A stretch of 64,000 nt of DNA from NCBI GenBank assembly GCA_033762315.1, contig JANRLS010000116.1:1-64000 (forward strand), read 5' to 3'. The notes below the pieces were generated by a model. The model was not told where the DNA came from, made no database searches, and worked only from the letters and a program-made list of their open reading frames with translations. Shown piece by piece: positions 15,455-23,296 of the stretch (the stretch's first letter is position 1; each line of letters starts with the position of its first letter). This DNA comes from CAYLLN01 sp033762315. GTDB lineage: Bacteria > Planctomycetota > Planctomycetia > Pirellulales > Pirellulaceae. Position numbers and translations under genes: made by a program.

Positions 15455-16957
15455 ATGTCGAGCGATCCCTTGGCCCAAGCGATGCCCCAAGCCGCCACCG
15501 GCGTGCTGGAGTCGAGCGATTTTTCGTCGCTCTTGCAGAAAGAATTCAAGCCCAAAAGCGACCGCGCGAAGGAAGCGGTCGAAGAGGCGGTGAAAACGCT
15601 CGCCCAGCAAGCGCTGGCGGGCACCGTCACCATCTCGGACGACGCGATCAAGACGATCCAATCGATCATCGCCGCGATCGATAAGAAGCTGACCGAGCAG
15701 ATCAACCAAATCATGCACCACAACGACTTCCAATCGCTGGAAGGCTCGTGGCGCGGGCTGCACTACCTGGTCAACAACACCGAGACCGACGAGCAGCTCA
15801 AGATTCGCGTCCTCAACATCTCGAAGAAGGATTTGGGCAAGACCCTGAAGAAATTCAAGGGAACCGCTTGGGATCAAAGCCCGATCTTTAAGAAGATGTA
15901 CGAAGAGGAATATGGCCAGTTCGGCGGCGAGCCCTATGGCTGCATCATCGGCGATTACCATTTCGACCACAGCCCCCCCGATGTCGAAATTCTCGGCGAA
16001 ATGAGCAAGATCGCCGCCTCGGCCCATGCCCCCTTCATCACCGGCGTGGCCCCCACGATCATGCAGATGGATTCGTGGCAGGAATTGTCGAATCCCCGCG
16101 ATCTGACCAAGATTTTCCAGACCGCCGAATATGCCCCCTGGAAATCGCTCCGCGAGTCGGACGACGCCCGCTACCTCGGCCTGTGCATGCCCCGGTTCCT
16201 CTCGCGCTTGCCCTATGGCGCTAAGACCGATCCGGTCTCGGAGTTCGACTTCGAGGAGGATGTCGAGGGTGCCGACCACAGCAAGTACACCTGGGCCAAC
16301 GCGGCGTACGCGATGGGGGTGAACATCAACCGCTCGTTCAAGATGTATGGCTGGTGCTCGCGAATTCGCGGCATCGAGTCGGGAGGATCGGTCGAGGGAT
16401 TGCCCTGCCACACCTTCCCGACGGACGATGGCGGCGTCGATATGAAATGCCCGACGGAAATCGCCATCAGCGACCGCCGCGAAGCCGAACTGGCCAAAAA
16501 CGGCTTCATGCCACTGGTGCATAAGAAAAACTCGGACTTCGCCGCGTTCATCGGGGCGCAAAGCCTGCAGAAGCCGGCGGAATACGACGATCCGGACGCG
16601 ACGGCCAACGCCAACCTGGCGGCCCGCCTGCCCTATCTGTTCGCCACGTGCCGCTTCGCCCACTATCTGAAGTGCATCGTGCGCGACAAGGTGGGCTCGT
16701 TCAAGGAACGGGACGACATGCAGGGGTGGCTCAACCGCTGGATTTCCAACTACGTCGAGCCGAACCCGAAACTGGCCTCGGAAGAGGACAAGGCCCGCAA
16801 GCCGCTGGCGGCGGCGGAAGTCACGGTCGAAGAGATCGAAGGCAACCCGGGCTATTACTCGTCCAAGATTTTCCTGCGGCCCCACTATCAACTGGAAGGT
16901 TTGACGGTGTCGCTGCGGCTGGTGTCGAAACTCCCCTCGGCCAAGGGCGGCGGCTAG
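15455..16957 (+). CDS. tssC: Type VI secretion sheath large subunit TssC (VipB)
   Basis: A 500-residue sheath protein. Diagnostic segments include SLEGSWRGLHYLVNNTETDEQ at about 93-113 (split here as SLEGSWRGLHYL and NNTETDE), the central GEPYGCIIGDYHFDH, ARYLGLCMPRFLSRLPYG, and a C-terminal domain ending in SKIFLRPHYQLEGLTVSLRLVS. Length agrees with TssC (about 490-500). It follows tssB by 54 bases and should form the heterodimeric sheath unit with it. No TssE, F, G, K or ClpV gene is nearby, so the complete system must be spread over other loci. Confidence 0.97.
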   Translation: MSSDPLAQAMPQAATGVLESSDFSSLLQKEFKPKSDRAKEAVEEAVKTLAQQALAGTVTISDDAIKTIQSIIAAIDKKLTEQINQIMHHNDFQSLEGSWRGLHYLVNNTETDEQLKIRVLNISKKDLGKTLKKFKGTAWDQSPIFKKMYEEEYGQFGGEPYGCIIGDYHFDHSPPDVEILGEMSKIAASAHAPFITGVAPTIMQMDSWQELSNPRDLTKIFQTAEYAPWKSLRESDDARYLGLCMPRFLSRLPYGAKTDPVSEFDFEEDVEGADHSKYTWANAAYAMGVNINRSFKMYGWCSRIRGIESGGSVEGLPCHTFPTDDGGVDMKCPTEIAISDRREAELAKNGFMPLVHKKNSDFAAFIGAQSLQKPAEYDDPDATANANLAARLPYLFATCRFAHYLKCIVRDKVGSFKERDDMQGWLNRWISNYVEPNPKLASEEDKARKPLAAAEVTVEEIEGNPGYYSSKIFLRPHYQLEGLTVSLRLVSKLPSAKGGG

Positions 16958-17101
16958 GCGAGGCTCCGACGGCGGCACCGTCCGGGGAAATTTCCACTCC
17001 GGCGGTCGCGGCGGGCAAAAATCGGGCTGGCCGAGTTTTCGGCGGCCCGTGAATCGACTACAACTTGGCTGTTTGCTCCCCCCACGTACAAGGATTGACT
17101 C

Positions 17102-17596
17102 ATGATTCTGCTGAAGCTCGACGGCGTCGATGGCGACTCGAACATCCCCGGCTACGAGAAGTGGATCGCCTGCACCAGCGTCAGCTGGAACGTCGAGCGC
17201 ACCTTCTCGGAAAGCGCCAAGGCCGGCACCCAGGACGTGAACTTGGGCGTGGCCGAAATTCCGCCGATCACGATCGGCAAGTCGTTCGACACCGCGTCGA
17301 TCTACATGATGCAGTCGGGCGTGGCCGGCGGGGCGCTGGGCAAAGAAGCCAAGCTCCACTTCCTTTCGACTGGCGGCGAAAAGTCCAACCTGTATCTGGA
17401 ATTCAAGCTCAACAACCCCATCGTCGCCAGTTGGAGCATCAGCGGCGACGAAGACGAGCGGCCCACCGAGGAAGTGACCCTGTGGTACTGGAAAATCTGG
17501 ATGCAGTACTACACCTCCAAGGACGGCAAGAACTACGTCTCGGCCGGCAGCAAGGGTTGGGACCGCATCCTGAACAAGGCCTGGAGCGGAACCTAG
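17102..17596 (+). CDS. hcp: Type VI secretion tube protein Hcp (TssD)
   Basis: A 164-residue member of the Hcp1 family, which stacks as hexameric rings to form the inner tube and is secreted. It opens ILLKLDGVDGDSNIPGYEKWI and shows the usual beta-barrel pattern (FTESAKAG-like FSESAKAGTQD, PPITIGKSFDTAS, EEVTLWYWKIWMQYY). The length is normal and there is no signal peptide, as expected. A ribosome-binding site AAGGA precedes the ATG. It follows the sheath genes after 144 bases, and a repeat-rich stretch separates it from tagJ. Confidence 0.95.
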   Translation: MILLKLDGVDGDSNIPGYEKWIACTSVSWNVERTFSESAKAGTQDVNLGVAEIPPITIGKSFDTASIYMMQSGVAGGALGKEAKLHFLSTGGEKSNLYLEFKLNNPIVASWSISGDEDERPTEEVTLWYWKIWMQYYTSKDGKNYVSAGSKGWDRILNKAWSGT

Positions 17597-17610
17597 ACCG
17601 CGACGCGGCG

Positions 17611-17757
17611 GAAGCACGAATTCCGAAGCACGAATTCCGAAATGAGTGGGCAAGTTCGGGTCTCTCCGCCCGTGTTTGGCGGCTTGCTGACTTCTACTCA
17701 TTTTGCCTTGGTGCTCGTTTCGTGCTTCGGATTTCGAGTTTCGTGCTTTCCGGAGTC
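17611..17757. repeat. Dispersed-type intergenic repeat with 14-base tandem duplication
   Basis: gaagcacgaattcc occurs twice in perfect tandem (17611-17624, 17625-17638), and an inverted, imperfect counterpart (ttcgtgcttcgga, then ttcgtgctttccgg) occupies about 17719-17752. Repeats of this composition (variations on gaagcacgaa and ttccgaa) are, to my recollection, common in planctomycete intergenic DNA. It lies between hcp and tagJ and creates a false in-frame N-terminal extension for tagJ. Confidence 0.6.
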
Positions 17758-17761
17758 CACC

Positions 17762-18601
17762 GTGTCTGCTGACCAAACCCTTCGCGATGGCAAGGTGGAC
17801 GAGGCGCTCGCCGAGCTGACGCAGAAGGTCCGCGGCAACCCCTCGGACCCCAAGCTGCGGATCTTTATGTTTCAACTGCTCGCCGTGCAAGGGCAGTGGG
17901 AACGGGCGCTCACGCAGCTCAATGTCGCCGGCGAGCTCGATCCCGGCGCGCTCATGATGGTGCAGATGTATCGCGAGGCGATTCAGTGCGAAGCCTTGCG
18001 AGCCGAGGTCTTCGCCGGCAAGCGCTCGCCGCTCGTCTTTGGCGAGCCGGAGGAGTGGGTCGCCCTGCTTGTCGAATCGCTCAAGCTGGCCGCCGAGGGA
18101 AAGCACGCCGAGGCGGGCCAACTGCGTGAGCGAGCCTTCGAGGCAGCCCCCGCGACCAGCGGCACGCTGACGGTCGAAGCCCGCGCGGCCGGTACCGAGC
18201 CGACCCGCCGCGACGAGCCGTTCGAGTGGCTGGCCGATGCCGATTCGCGGCTAGGGCCGGTGATCGAGGCGGTGGTCAACGGGCGCTACTATTGGGTGCC
18301 GCTCCACCGGGTCAAGCAGATCGATGTCGAAGCGCCGACCGACCTGCGCGACATGGTGTGGACTCCGGTGCATTTTGTCTGGGCCAACGGTGGCGACGCG
18401 GTCGGGCTCATTCCCACCCGCTATCCCGGCAGCGAGAAGCACGCCGATCCGCTCATTCGCCTGGCCCGCAAAACCGACTGGACCGAGCCGGCCGCCGGGG
18501 CCTATTTCGGGCAAGGGCAGCGAATGCTCGCCACCGACGCGGGGGACTATTCCCTGCTCGACACGCGGAAGATCACGCTGGCCGCCGCGGGCGGGGCCTA
18601 G
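17762..18601 (+). CDS. tagJ: Type VI secretion accessory protein TagJ/ImpE
   Basis: A 279-residue ImpE/TagJ protein, which in some systems binds the TssB N-terminus and helps recruit ClpV. The N-terminus is an alpha-helical TPR-like region (LRDGKVDEALAELTQKVRGNP, LRIFMFQLLAVQGQWERAL) and the C-terminus the conserved ImpE part (FEWLADADSRLGPVIEAVVNGRYYW is split in family alignments; VPLHRVKQI and WTPVHF follow). The GTG at 17762 is preferred over an ATG 120 bases upstream, because that upstream stretch is repeat DNA and its translation is not family-like. The stop overlaps the end of the convergent zinc-ribbon gene by four bases. Confidence 0.88.
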   Translation: MSADQTLRDGKVDEALAELTQKVRGNPSDPKLRIFMFQLLAVQGQWERALTQLNVAGELDPGALMMVQMYREAIQCEALRAEVFAGKRSPLVFGEPEEWVALLVESLKLAAEGKHAEAGQLRERAFEAAPATSGTLTVEARAAGTEPTRRDEPFEWLADADSRLGPVIEAVVNGRYYWVPLHRVKQIDVEAPTDLRDMVWTPVHFVWANGGDAVGLIPTRYPGSEKHADPLIRLARKTDWTEPAAGAYFGQGQRMLATDAGDYSLLDTRKITLAAAGGA

Positions 18602-19209
18602 CGCATCACCCAGGCGAAATAGCCCGCCAGCGCCGCGCCGGCGATGATCATCGCCCCCGCCACCAGCCACATACGCCGCGTCTCTTCGGCAATCGCCTGG
18701 GGAGCGACCGGTTCGATTCCCGTGCCGAAATCGTGCCCGCACTGATGGCACACCCGAAAAAAATCGGGACGAAAGTGATCGTCGCACGAGCCGCAGTAGA
18801 GCAGCACCCGCGCTTGGCCCGCGGCTTCCTCCACGTCGGCCAGCGGAAACCGGGTGCCGGCGGCCTGACAAACCGGGCACCGCGCTGGCCGCCGCGCCTG
18901 GCACGCGGGGCACTGGGGCCAGTCGGACCATTCGGCATCGGGCTGGGGCTCGTCGGGGTCTTCGGACCGCGGTTCGTGAGCGGTGGTCTCGTCGAACTCG
19001 ACGGCGAGCGCGCGGGCCTCCTCGGCGTCGTTCGCGCCGACAACGACGCGGGCGGCCGCGGTCCACCCCAGGGGGAGCTCACCGCCGGCGATTTGCATGT
19101 TCTCGTTGTCCACCTAGGCGGCAATTCCCTGGTCTTCGAGCAGCCCCTTCAGCAAATAGGCCTGCTGGGGATTGGCCGCGTGGTAGATGACGGTCGGCTC
19201 GCCGGACAT
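18598..19209 (-). pseudogene. DUF2007-like / zinc-ribbon membrane-anchored protein with in-frame TAG
   Basis: Read through one amber codon (19114-19116), this would be a 203-residue protein. Part one is PTVIYHAANPQQAYLLKGLL and EDQGIAA; after TAG the same frame continues VDNENMQIAGGELPLGWTAA. That is one uninterrupted DUF2007-type (putative signal-transducing) domain. It is followed by an acidic linker, Cys pairs (CPACQARRPARCPVC, then CGSC and CHQC) typical of a double zinc ribbon, and a C-terminal membrane helix. The stop probably replaces a sense codon (Trp TGG would need one change). A GTG directly after TAG could allow restart. The ATG overlaps the fmdB-type stop codon as TAATG, indicating translational coupling. 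Nonsense mutation, sequencing error or readthrough cannot be distinguished here. Confidence 0.75.
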
Positions 19210-19439
19210 TAGTCCTCCCCCAGGCAGCCACCCATGCCGCATTGTGGCAGGCCGCAACCGCCGGCGGGCATGGGCTGGCAGACGGGCAACTCGTGCCCGC
19301 CCATGTGGGCCGCCGGGGCGCTCAGCAGCTTTTCGAGCCGGGTTCCCTCGCACTCGGGGCAGCGCGGTTCTTCTTGGCCGCGAATAAGCAGTTCGACCTG
19401 CTCGCGGCAATCGAGGCAGTTGTATTCGTAGAGGGGCAT
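19209..19439 (-). CDS. FmdB-family zinc-ribbon protein
   Basis: A 76-residue protein starting MPLYEYNCLDCREQVELL with a second Cys pair CPEC near residue 30, the FmdB (CxxC-CxxC) zinc ribbon. A Cys/Gly/Met-rich tail (PMPAGGCGLPQCGMGGC) follows, as in many longer FmdB proteins. The function is generally unknown; the name comes from a regulator in methylotrophs. Its TAA stop shares one base with the ATG of the downstream DUF2007-like gene, so the two zinc-ribbon proteins form a coupled pair. Confidence 0.9.
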   Translation of the reverse strand: MPLYEYNCLDCREQVELLIRGQEEPRCPECEGTRLEKLLSAPAAHMGGHELPVCQPMPAGGCGLPQCGMGGCLGED

Positions 19440-19514
19440 GGCCTAAGCTCCCAGAGAGCGTGTCGTGATCCATCTATACCCATTGTGCCGCGCCTCGCCG
19501 GCCGGTAAAGCCCC

Positions 19515-20186
19515 ATGTCGCATCGTCCCCGGTCGCGCGCCGAGGTGCGCGAGGTCGATCGCCGCGCGATCGACGAATTCGGCATGTTGGGCCTGGTGCT
19601 CATGGAGAACGCCGGCCGCGGCTGCGTGCAAGTGTTGCGGGACCAAGGCTGCCGCGGGCCGGTGGCCATCGTTTGCGGCAAGGGAAACAATGCCGGCGAT
19701 GGCTTCGTGATCGCCCGGCATCTCGATTGCCTGGGAATCGCCGCGCGGGTGTTGCTGCTGGCTCCGCCGAGCGAGCTGCGTGGCGACGCGGCGGCGAATT
19801 TCGCGATTCTCACGCGGTCGGGAGTGTCAATCAGCGACCTTTCGTCCGCGGGCGAGCCCGAAATTGTCCGCAATCTGGCGGGCGCGGAGTGGATTGTCGA
19901 TGCGTTGCTGGGAACGGGGGCGACCGGGTCGCCGCGTCCGCCGCTGGACGGTGCCATTCGGGCGATCAACGCCCAGGCGGCCCGCAAGCTGGCGGTCGAT
20001 CTGCCGAGCGGCCTCGATTGCGACACCGGCGCGGCCGCCGAGCCGACGGTGATCGCCGATCATACCTGCACTTTCGTCGCCTCCAAGCTGGGCTTTGCCG
20101 CCGCCGAGGCGAGCCGCTACTTGGGTCAGGTTCACGTCGTGAATATCGGTGCTCCGCGCCGACTGGTGGAGCAAATCGCCGGCTAA
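19515..20186 (+). CDS. nnrE: NAD(P)H-hydrate epimerase (YjeF N-terminal domain)
   Basis: A 223-residue repair enzyme that interconverts R and S forms of damaged NAD(P)H hydrates so that a dehydratase can restore NAD(P)H. It shows EVDRRAIDEFGMLGLVLMENAG at about 11-32 (shown only in part as AIDEFGMLGLVLMENAG), the nucleotide loop CGKGNNAGDGFVIARHL at 54-70, DALLGTGATG and KLAVDLPSGLD. The C-terminal dehydratase domain found in fused YjeF proteins is absent, so this is the stand-alone form. Its end overlaps the convergent GNAT gene by four bases. Confidence 0.93.
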   Translation: MSHRPRSRAEVREVDRRAIDEFGMLGLVLMENAGRGCVQVLRDQGCRGPVAIVCGKGNNAGDGFVIARHLDCLGIAARVLLLAPPSELRGDAAANFAILTRSGVSISDLSSAGEPEIVRNLAGAEWIVDALLGTGATGSPRPPLDGAIRAINAQAARKLAVDLPSGLDCDTGAAAEPTVIADHTCTFVASKLGFAAAEASRYLGQVHVVNIGAPRRLVEQIAG

Positions 20187-20650
20187 TCGAGCGGTTTGGA
20201 CCAGAACCAGGTTTCGGCCGGTTCGCTCGGGCGATAGCCAAAGCGGCGATACAGTTGCCAGGCCAGCTCGTTGTCGGACCGGACTTCGAGCGTCACCTTG
20301 CAACAATCGAGTCGGCGGGCTTCGTCGTCGATCGCCGCCAGGAGCGCTCGGCCAATGCCGCGCCCGCGAAAACCGGGCGCGACGGCCAGATCGTGAATGT
20401 TGATGAGCCGCTTTCCCTTAAACGACGAGAAACCGACGAGGCAAATCGCGAAACCGGCGGGCTGATCGTCTTCGTAAGCCAGAAACACCCGCGCCCCGTT
20501 ATGCGCGGCGAGGCCCGGAATCAGATTCTCCCGCGCCGCGGCCGATAGGGGCTTGCCATCGCCGAACTGGTCGCGGCAATACATGTCGAGCAGCTCGACG
20601 ATGAGCGCTTGATCGCTGGGATTGGCGAGATCGGCAAGGCGGACAGGCAT
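20183..20650 (-). CDS. GNAT-family N-acetyltransferase
   Basis: A 155-residue acetyltransferase. The acetyl-CoA pyrophosphate loop is RGRGIGRALL at about 95-104, preceded by the strand LINIHDLAVAPGF and followed by LEVRSDNELAWQLYRRFGY, the usual motif B. Sequences with this pattern include amino acid and peptide acetyltransferases; the substrate is not deducible. Tail-to-tail with nnrE. Confidence 0.9.
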   Translation of the reverse strand: MPVRLADLANPSDQALIVELLDMYCRDQFGDGKPLSAAARENLIPGLAAHNGARVFLAYEDDQPAGFAICLVGFSSFKGKRLINIHDLAVAPGFRGRGIGRALLAAIDDEARRLDCCKVTLEVRSDNELAWQLYRRFGYRPSEPAETWFWSKPLD

Positions 20651-20670
20651 GGGCGAGGGAAACGCAGCGG

Positions 20671-22608
20671 TTAGCGGGAGAGGTAGTAGAAGTGGCCATC
20701 TTCGGCACCGACGAGCAATTCGCGGCGGCCATCTTTGTTCCAGTCGACCGTCGTCGGGCTGGTGTCGTGGGCGTCAAGCCGCGTGGTGGCGAGCGGCCCT
20801 TCGTTGTTCAGCGTCACGCTGCCGTTCTTCTCGGCCAGATTGCGGAGGAAGTCGGCATTGGTGCCATTGAGCAGAAAATCGAGCCGGCCATCGCCATCCC
20901 AGTCGCAGGAGCAGAGCTTGCGCCGCCCACTTTTGCCGCGGAGTTTGTCGTTGAGTTGCAGCGCGGTCCCGTCTGCATTGACGAATGCCCGCCGACCCGG
21001 CAGCAACGTGAGCTCGCCAGTGGCGTTTCGGCGGCGCTCGAACAGGGCGAGATGCCCCTCGTGGTCGAGCATCACGAGATCGGCGAGGCCATCCGCCGTG
21101 TAATCGACGACGACCGGCGTCGTGCGCCACTGCGTGACGAGCTGTTTTCCCGTTGGTTGCCACCAGGTCCAGGCGGGCTTGGGCGTCGGGCCATTCCACT
21201 CGACTTCAAGCGGCCGAGCGGCACGCAGCTCCGGCCCGGTGCCGGGCGTGGCGGCCTTTGTCCCCTCGAACCAGATTACCTCGCCGCGAATCGAATTGAC
21301 GACGAGGTCGAGCGTGCCGTCGTGGTTCCAATCGGCGACGCTGAGCGTGGTATAGCCCCATTTGGCCTCGCACGGTCCTTGGATCGATCCATTCGGCCCG
21401 GCCATGATCCGGATCGTCTTGCCACCAGCGGCCAGGCGTCGTGGAGCGGCCCACTTGGGGAGGCCCCCTTCGCCGAGGCCGAGATTTTCATACAGCTGGA
21501 TGTAGCCCGCCGTGTTGCCGCTGAGAATGTCATCATCCCCATCGCCATCCCAATCGATGCCGACGGGCGTGGCGAGCGCGCCGCACTTGACGAGGTCCGC
21601 CTCTTGCTGGAAGTAGCGCGGCGGCAGGAACTGGGGCAAACCGTCGGCGATTTGACCGGTGTGCTCGACGAGCGCGACGCGGCCGTCTTCATCGCCGACG
21701 ATCAAATCGACATCCCCATCGCGATCCCAGTCAATCGCCGCCGGCACGATCATCTCCAGGTCCATCGCCAGCGGTTTCCCGGCGTGCAGCAGCCGGCGAC
21801 CGGCGGCGTAGCGGGGGTCTTTCCGCGTGCCGACGTTCTCGAAAAAGGTGAATTGGTCGAGGAATTCGCCGCACAACAGGTCCAAGTCGCCATCGCCATC
21901 GAAATCGGCCAGATTGGGACTCGGCCAGCCAAACGTTTCCACCGGCTTGTCGGCGGCGGTGATCTTGATCGGCTTCGCGTAGGTTGGCTCGGCGGTTGTT
22001 CGCGTGTTGCGAAGCAAATAAACATAGCCCCGCAGCGGACCGCGGAGCCAGTTGCCCGCCGCGTCGTAGCCGTCGTCCCAGCCGTAATCTTGCCAGTCAT
22101 CGACGCCGACGACGATATCGAGCGCGTCGTCGTCGTCGTAATCGACGTAATGCCACGTGTTGGCCCGAATCTTGCGCCCCGGCTCGTGGATGTTCGTCGG
22201 CAGCGGCAGCTTCAGCGGCTGATCGAATCGTGCCGCGCGAAAATCGGCGAACTCGCGAGCCGGAGTGAGGACGCGCGGCACTCCGCCGACGTGCGACACG
22301 CGCACCGATTGGAATCCCGGGCCGATCCGCACGCCCGGCCGAAACACCGGCATTTTCGCGTCGCCGCTGGGATTCTCGAAAAAGTAGGTGCCGTTGTGCG
22401 GCCGGTCGGGGCACGAGACGACGAGGTCCAAATCGCCGTCGCCGTCAAAGTCCATCGGCAGCGGAAAGGCCCACAGCCCGACCCCCAAATCGACCACCAG
22501 CCCCGGATGGTTGTAGCGCAGCGGGGCCAGCTCTTGCCCCCGCGCGGACGCTGCCACCGCGCTGAGGATGATTCCCGCCGCCGCCAGCGAAATTTTTCCG
22601 AGCTTCAT
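20671..22608 (-). CDS. Secreted FG-GAP/VCBS-repeat protein
   Basis: A 645-residue protein with a Sec signal (KISLAAAGIILSAVAASARG) and about nine calcium-binding-like blade motifs of the form D-[FWY]-[DN]-x-DG-x-x-D, including DFDGDGDLDL, DWDRDGDVDLIV, DWDGDGDDDIL and DWNKDGRRELLV. Such repeats fold as an integrin-like beta-propeller. The role is probably structural or adhesive outside the cell. It follows a DinB-family gene with three bases between them, so the two are likely co-transcribed. No catalytic domain was recognised. Confidence 0.88.
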   Translation of the reverse strand: MKLGKISLAAAGIILSAVAASARGQELAPLRYNHPGLVVDLGVGLWAFPLPMDFDGDGDLDLVVSCPDRPHNGTYFFENPSGDAKMPVFRPGVRIGPGFQSVRVSHVGGVPRVLTPAREFADFRAARFDQPLKLPLPTNIHEPGRKIRANTWHYVDYDDDDALDIVVGVDDWQDYGWDDGYDAAGNWLRGPLRGYVYLLRNTRTTAEPTYAKPIKITAADKPVETFGWPSPNLADFDGDGDLDLLCGEFLDQFTFFENVGTRKDPRYAAGRRLLHAGKPLAMDLEMIVPAAIDWDRDGDVDLIVGDEDGRVALVEHTGQIADGLPQFLPPRYFQQEADLVKCGALATPVGIDWDGDGDDDILSGNTAGYIQLYENLGLGEGGLPKWAAPRRLAAGGKTIRIMAGPNGSIQGPCEAKWGYTTLSVADWNHDGTLDLVVNSIRGEVIWFEGTKAATPGTGPELRAARPLEVEWNGPTPKPAWTWWQPTGKQLVTQWRTTPVVVDYTADGLADLVMLDHEGHLALFERRRNATGELTLLPGRRAFVNADGTALQLNDKLRGKSGRRKLCSCDWDGDGRLDFLLNGTNADFLRNLAEKNGSVTLNNEGPLATTRLDAHDTSPTTVDWNKDGRRELLVGAEDGHFYYLSR

Positions 22609-22611
22609 GCC

Positions 22612-23079
22612 TCACGCTCCCAGCGCTTGCCGCTTCTCGTGGATGAACTGCACGTGATGGGGCAGATGCTTAATGATCCGCTGCAAAAGCTGCTCAAGCG
22701 TTAGCGGCCCCGCTTCGGTGTGAATGCCGCGGCGGGCGAGGTCGTCGTCGGTCAGCGTCCGCAAGATGCGCGAGATTTGGCCGCGGCAAGTTTCGACCAA
22801 TCGCAACTCTTCCTCCAAGTCGCGCTGGTGATAGGCGAGCCGGGCGGCGAACGCCCCTTCATCGCGGCCGGGGAGCGTCGGCTCGTGCTCGGCGATGACC
22901 GCCTTGAGGCGATCGACAAAGACGACCTCGAAATCGGCGATATGGCAAACGACCTCCAGCGTGGTCCACTTCCCTTCGAGGGGCCGCGCCAGCAACTGCT
23001 CGCGCGAGAGCCCACTCACGGCCCGCCGCAGTTCGCCCGGCCCGGCGGAGTATTGTTCGATCAAGGTGGCGAGATTCAT
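22612..23079 (-). CDS. DinB-family (DUF664-like) metal-dependent helical-bundle protein
   Basis: A 155-residue four-helix-bundle protein. Conserved histidines occur in WTTLEVVCHIADFE at about 37-50 and in IKHLPHHVQFIHEK near the C-terminus, the expected metal triad of the DinB/YfiT superfamily. Members include thiol transferases and maleylpyruvate isomerases; the reaction here is unknown. ATG at 23079 is preferred to an upstream TTG. Located immediately upstream of the FG-GAP gene. Confidence 0.85.
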   Translation of the reverse strand: MNLATLIEQYSAGPGELRRAVSGLSREQLLARPLEGKWTTLEVVCHIADFEVVFVDRLKAVIAEHEPTLPGRDEGAFAARLAYHQRDLEEELRLVETCRGQISRILRTLTDDDLARRGIHTEAGPLTLEQLLQRIIKHLPHHVQFIHEKRQALGA

Positions 23080-23296
23080 GGGTTCGGTTTCCTGGTTTGC
23101 GATGGCACCCAAATTCTAAGCGTTCTCGTCCGGCCGATGGAGCGTGCGAGTCGGGTCGAAGTGGCACTGGACCAATGAGCCTCCGCTCCATCGGGGGGCG
23201 AGATCAGGATAAATCGACGCCAAATGGGCGAAACCGCAAGCCAACCGGCCGGGTAGAATGCTGCGAAGTTGGCTCGCTCTCGCTGGGGGAAAAATC

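Noticed and set aside
13657..17596. Phage tail or extracellular contractile injection system
   Set aside because: Sheath and tube proteins could come from either, but the ImpA-type TssA, TssB/TssC pairing, Hcp and TagJ are specific to T6SS.
17642..17761. N-terminal 40 residues of TagJ from an upstream ATG
   Set aside because: This stretch is repeat DNA and its translation is not found in the ImpE/TagJ family; the GTG at 17762 fits the conserved start.
15266..18121. Very long minus-strand open frame (951 codons) opposite tssC, hcp and tagJ
   Set aside because: It is antisense to three clearly recognisable T6SS genes and also crosses the repeat between hcp and tagJ. Long antisense frames are expected at this GC content.
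20692..22704. Plus-strand open frame (670 codons)
   Set aside because: Antisense of the FG-GAP gene, whose regular Asp-rich repeats are unmistakable.
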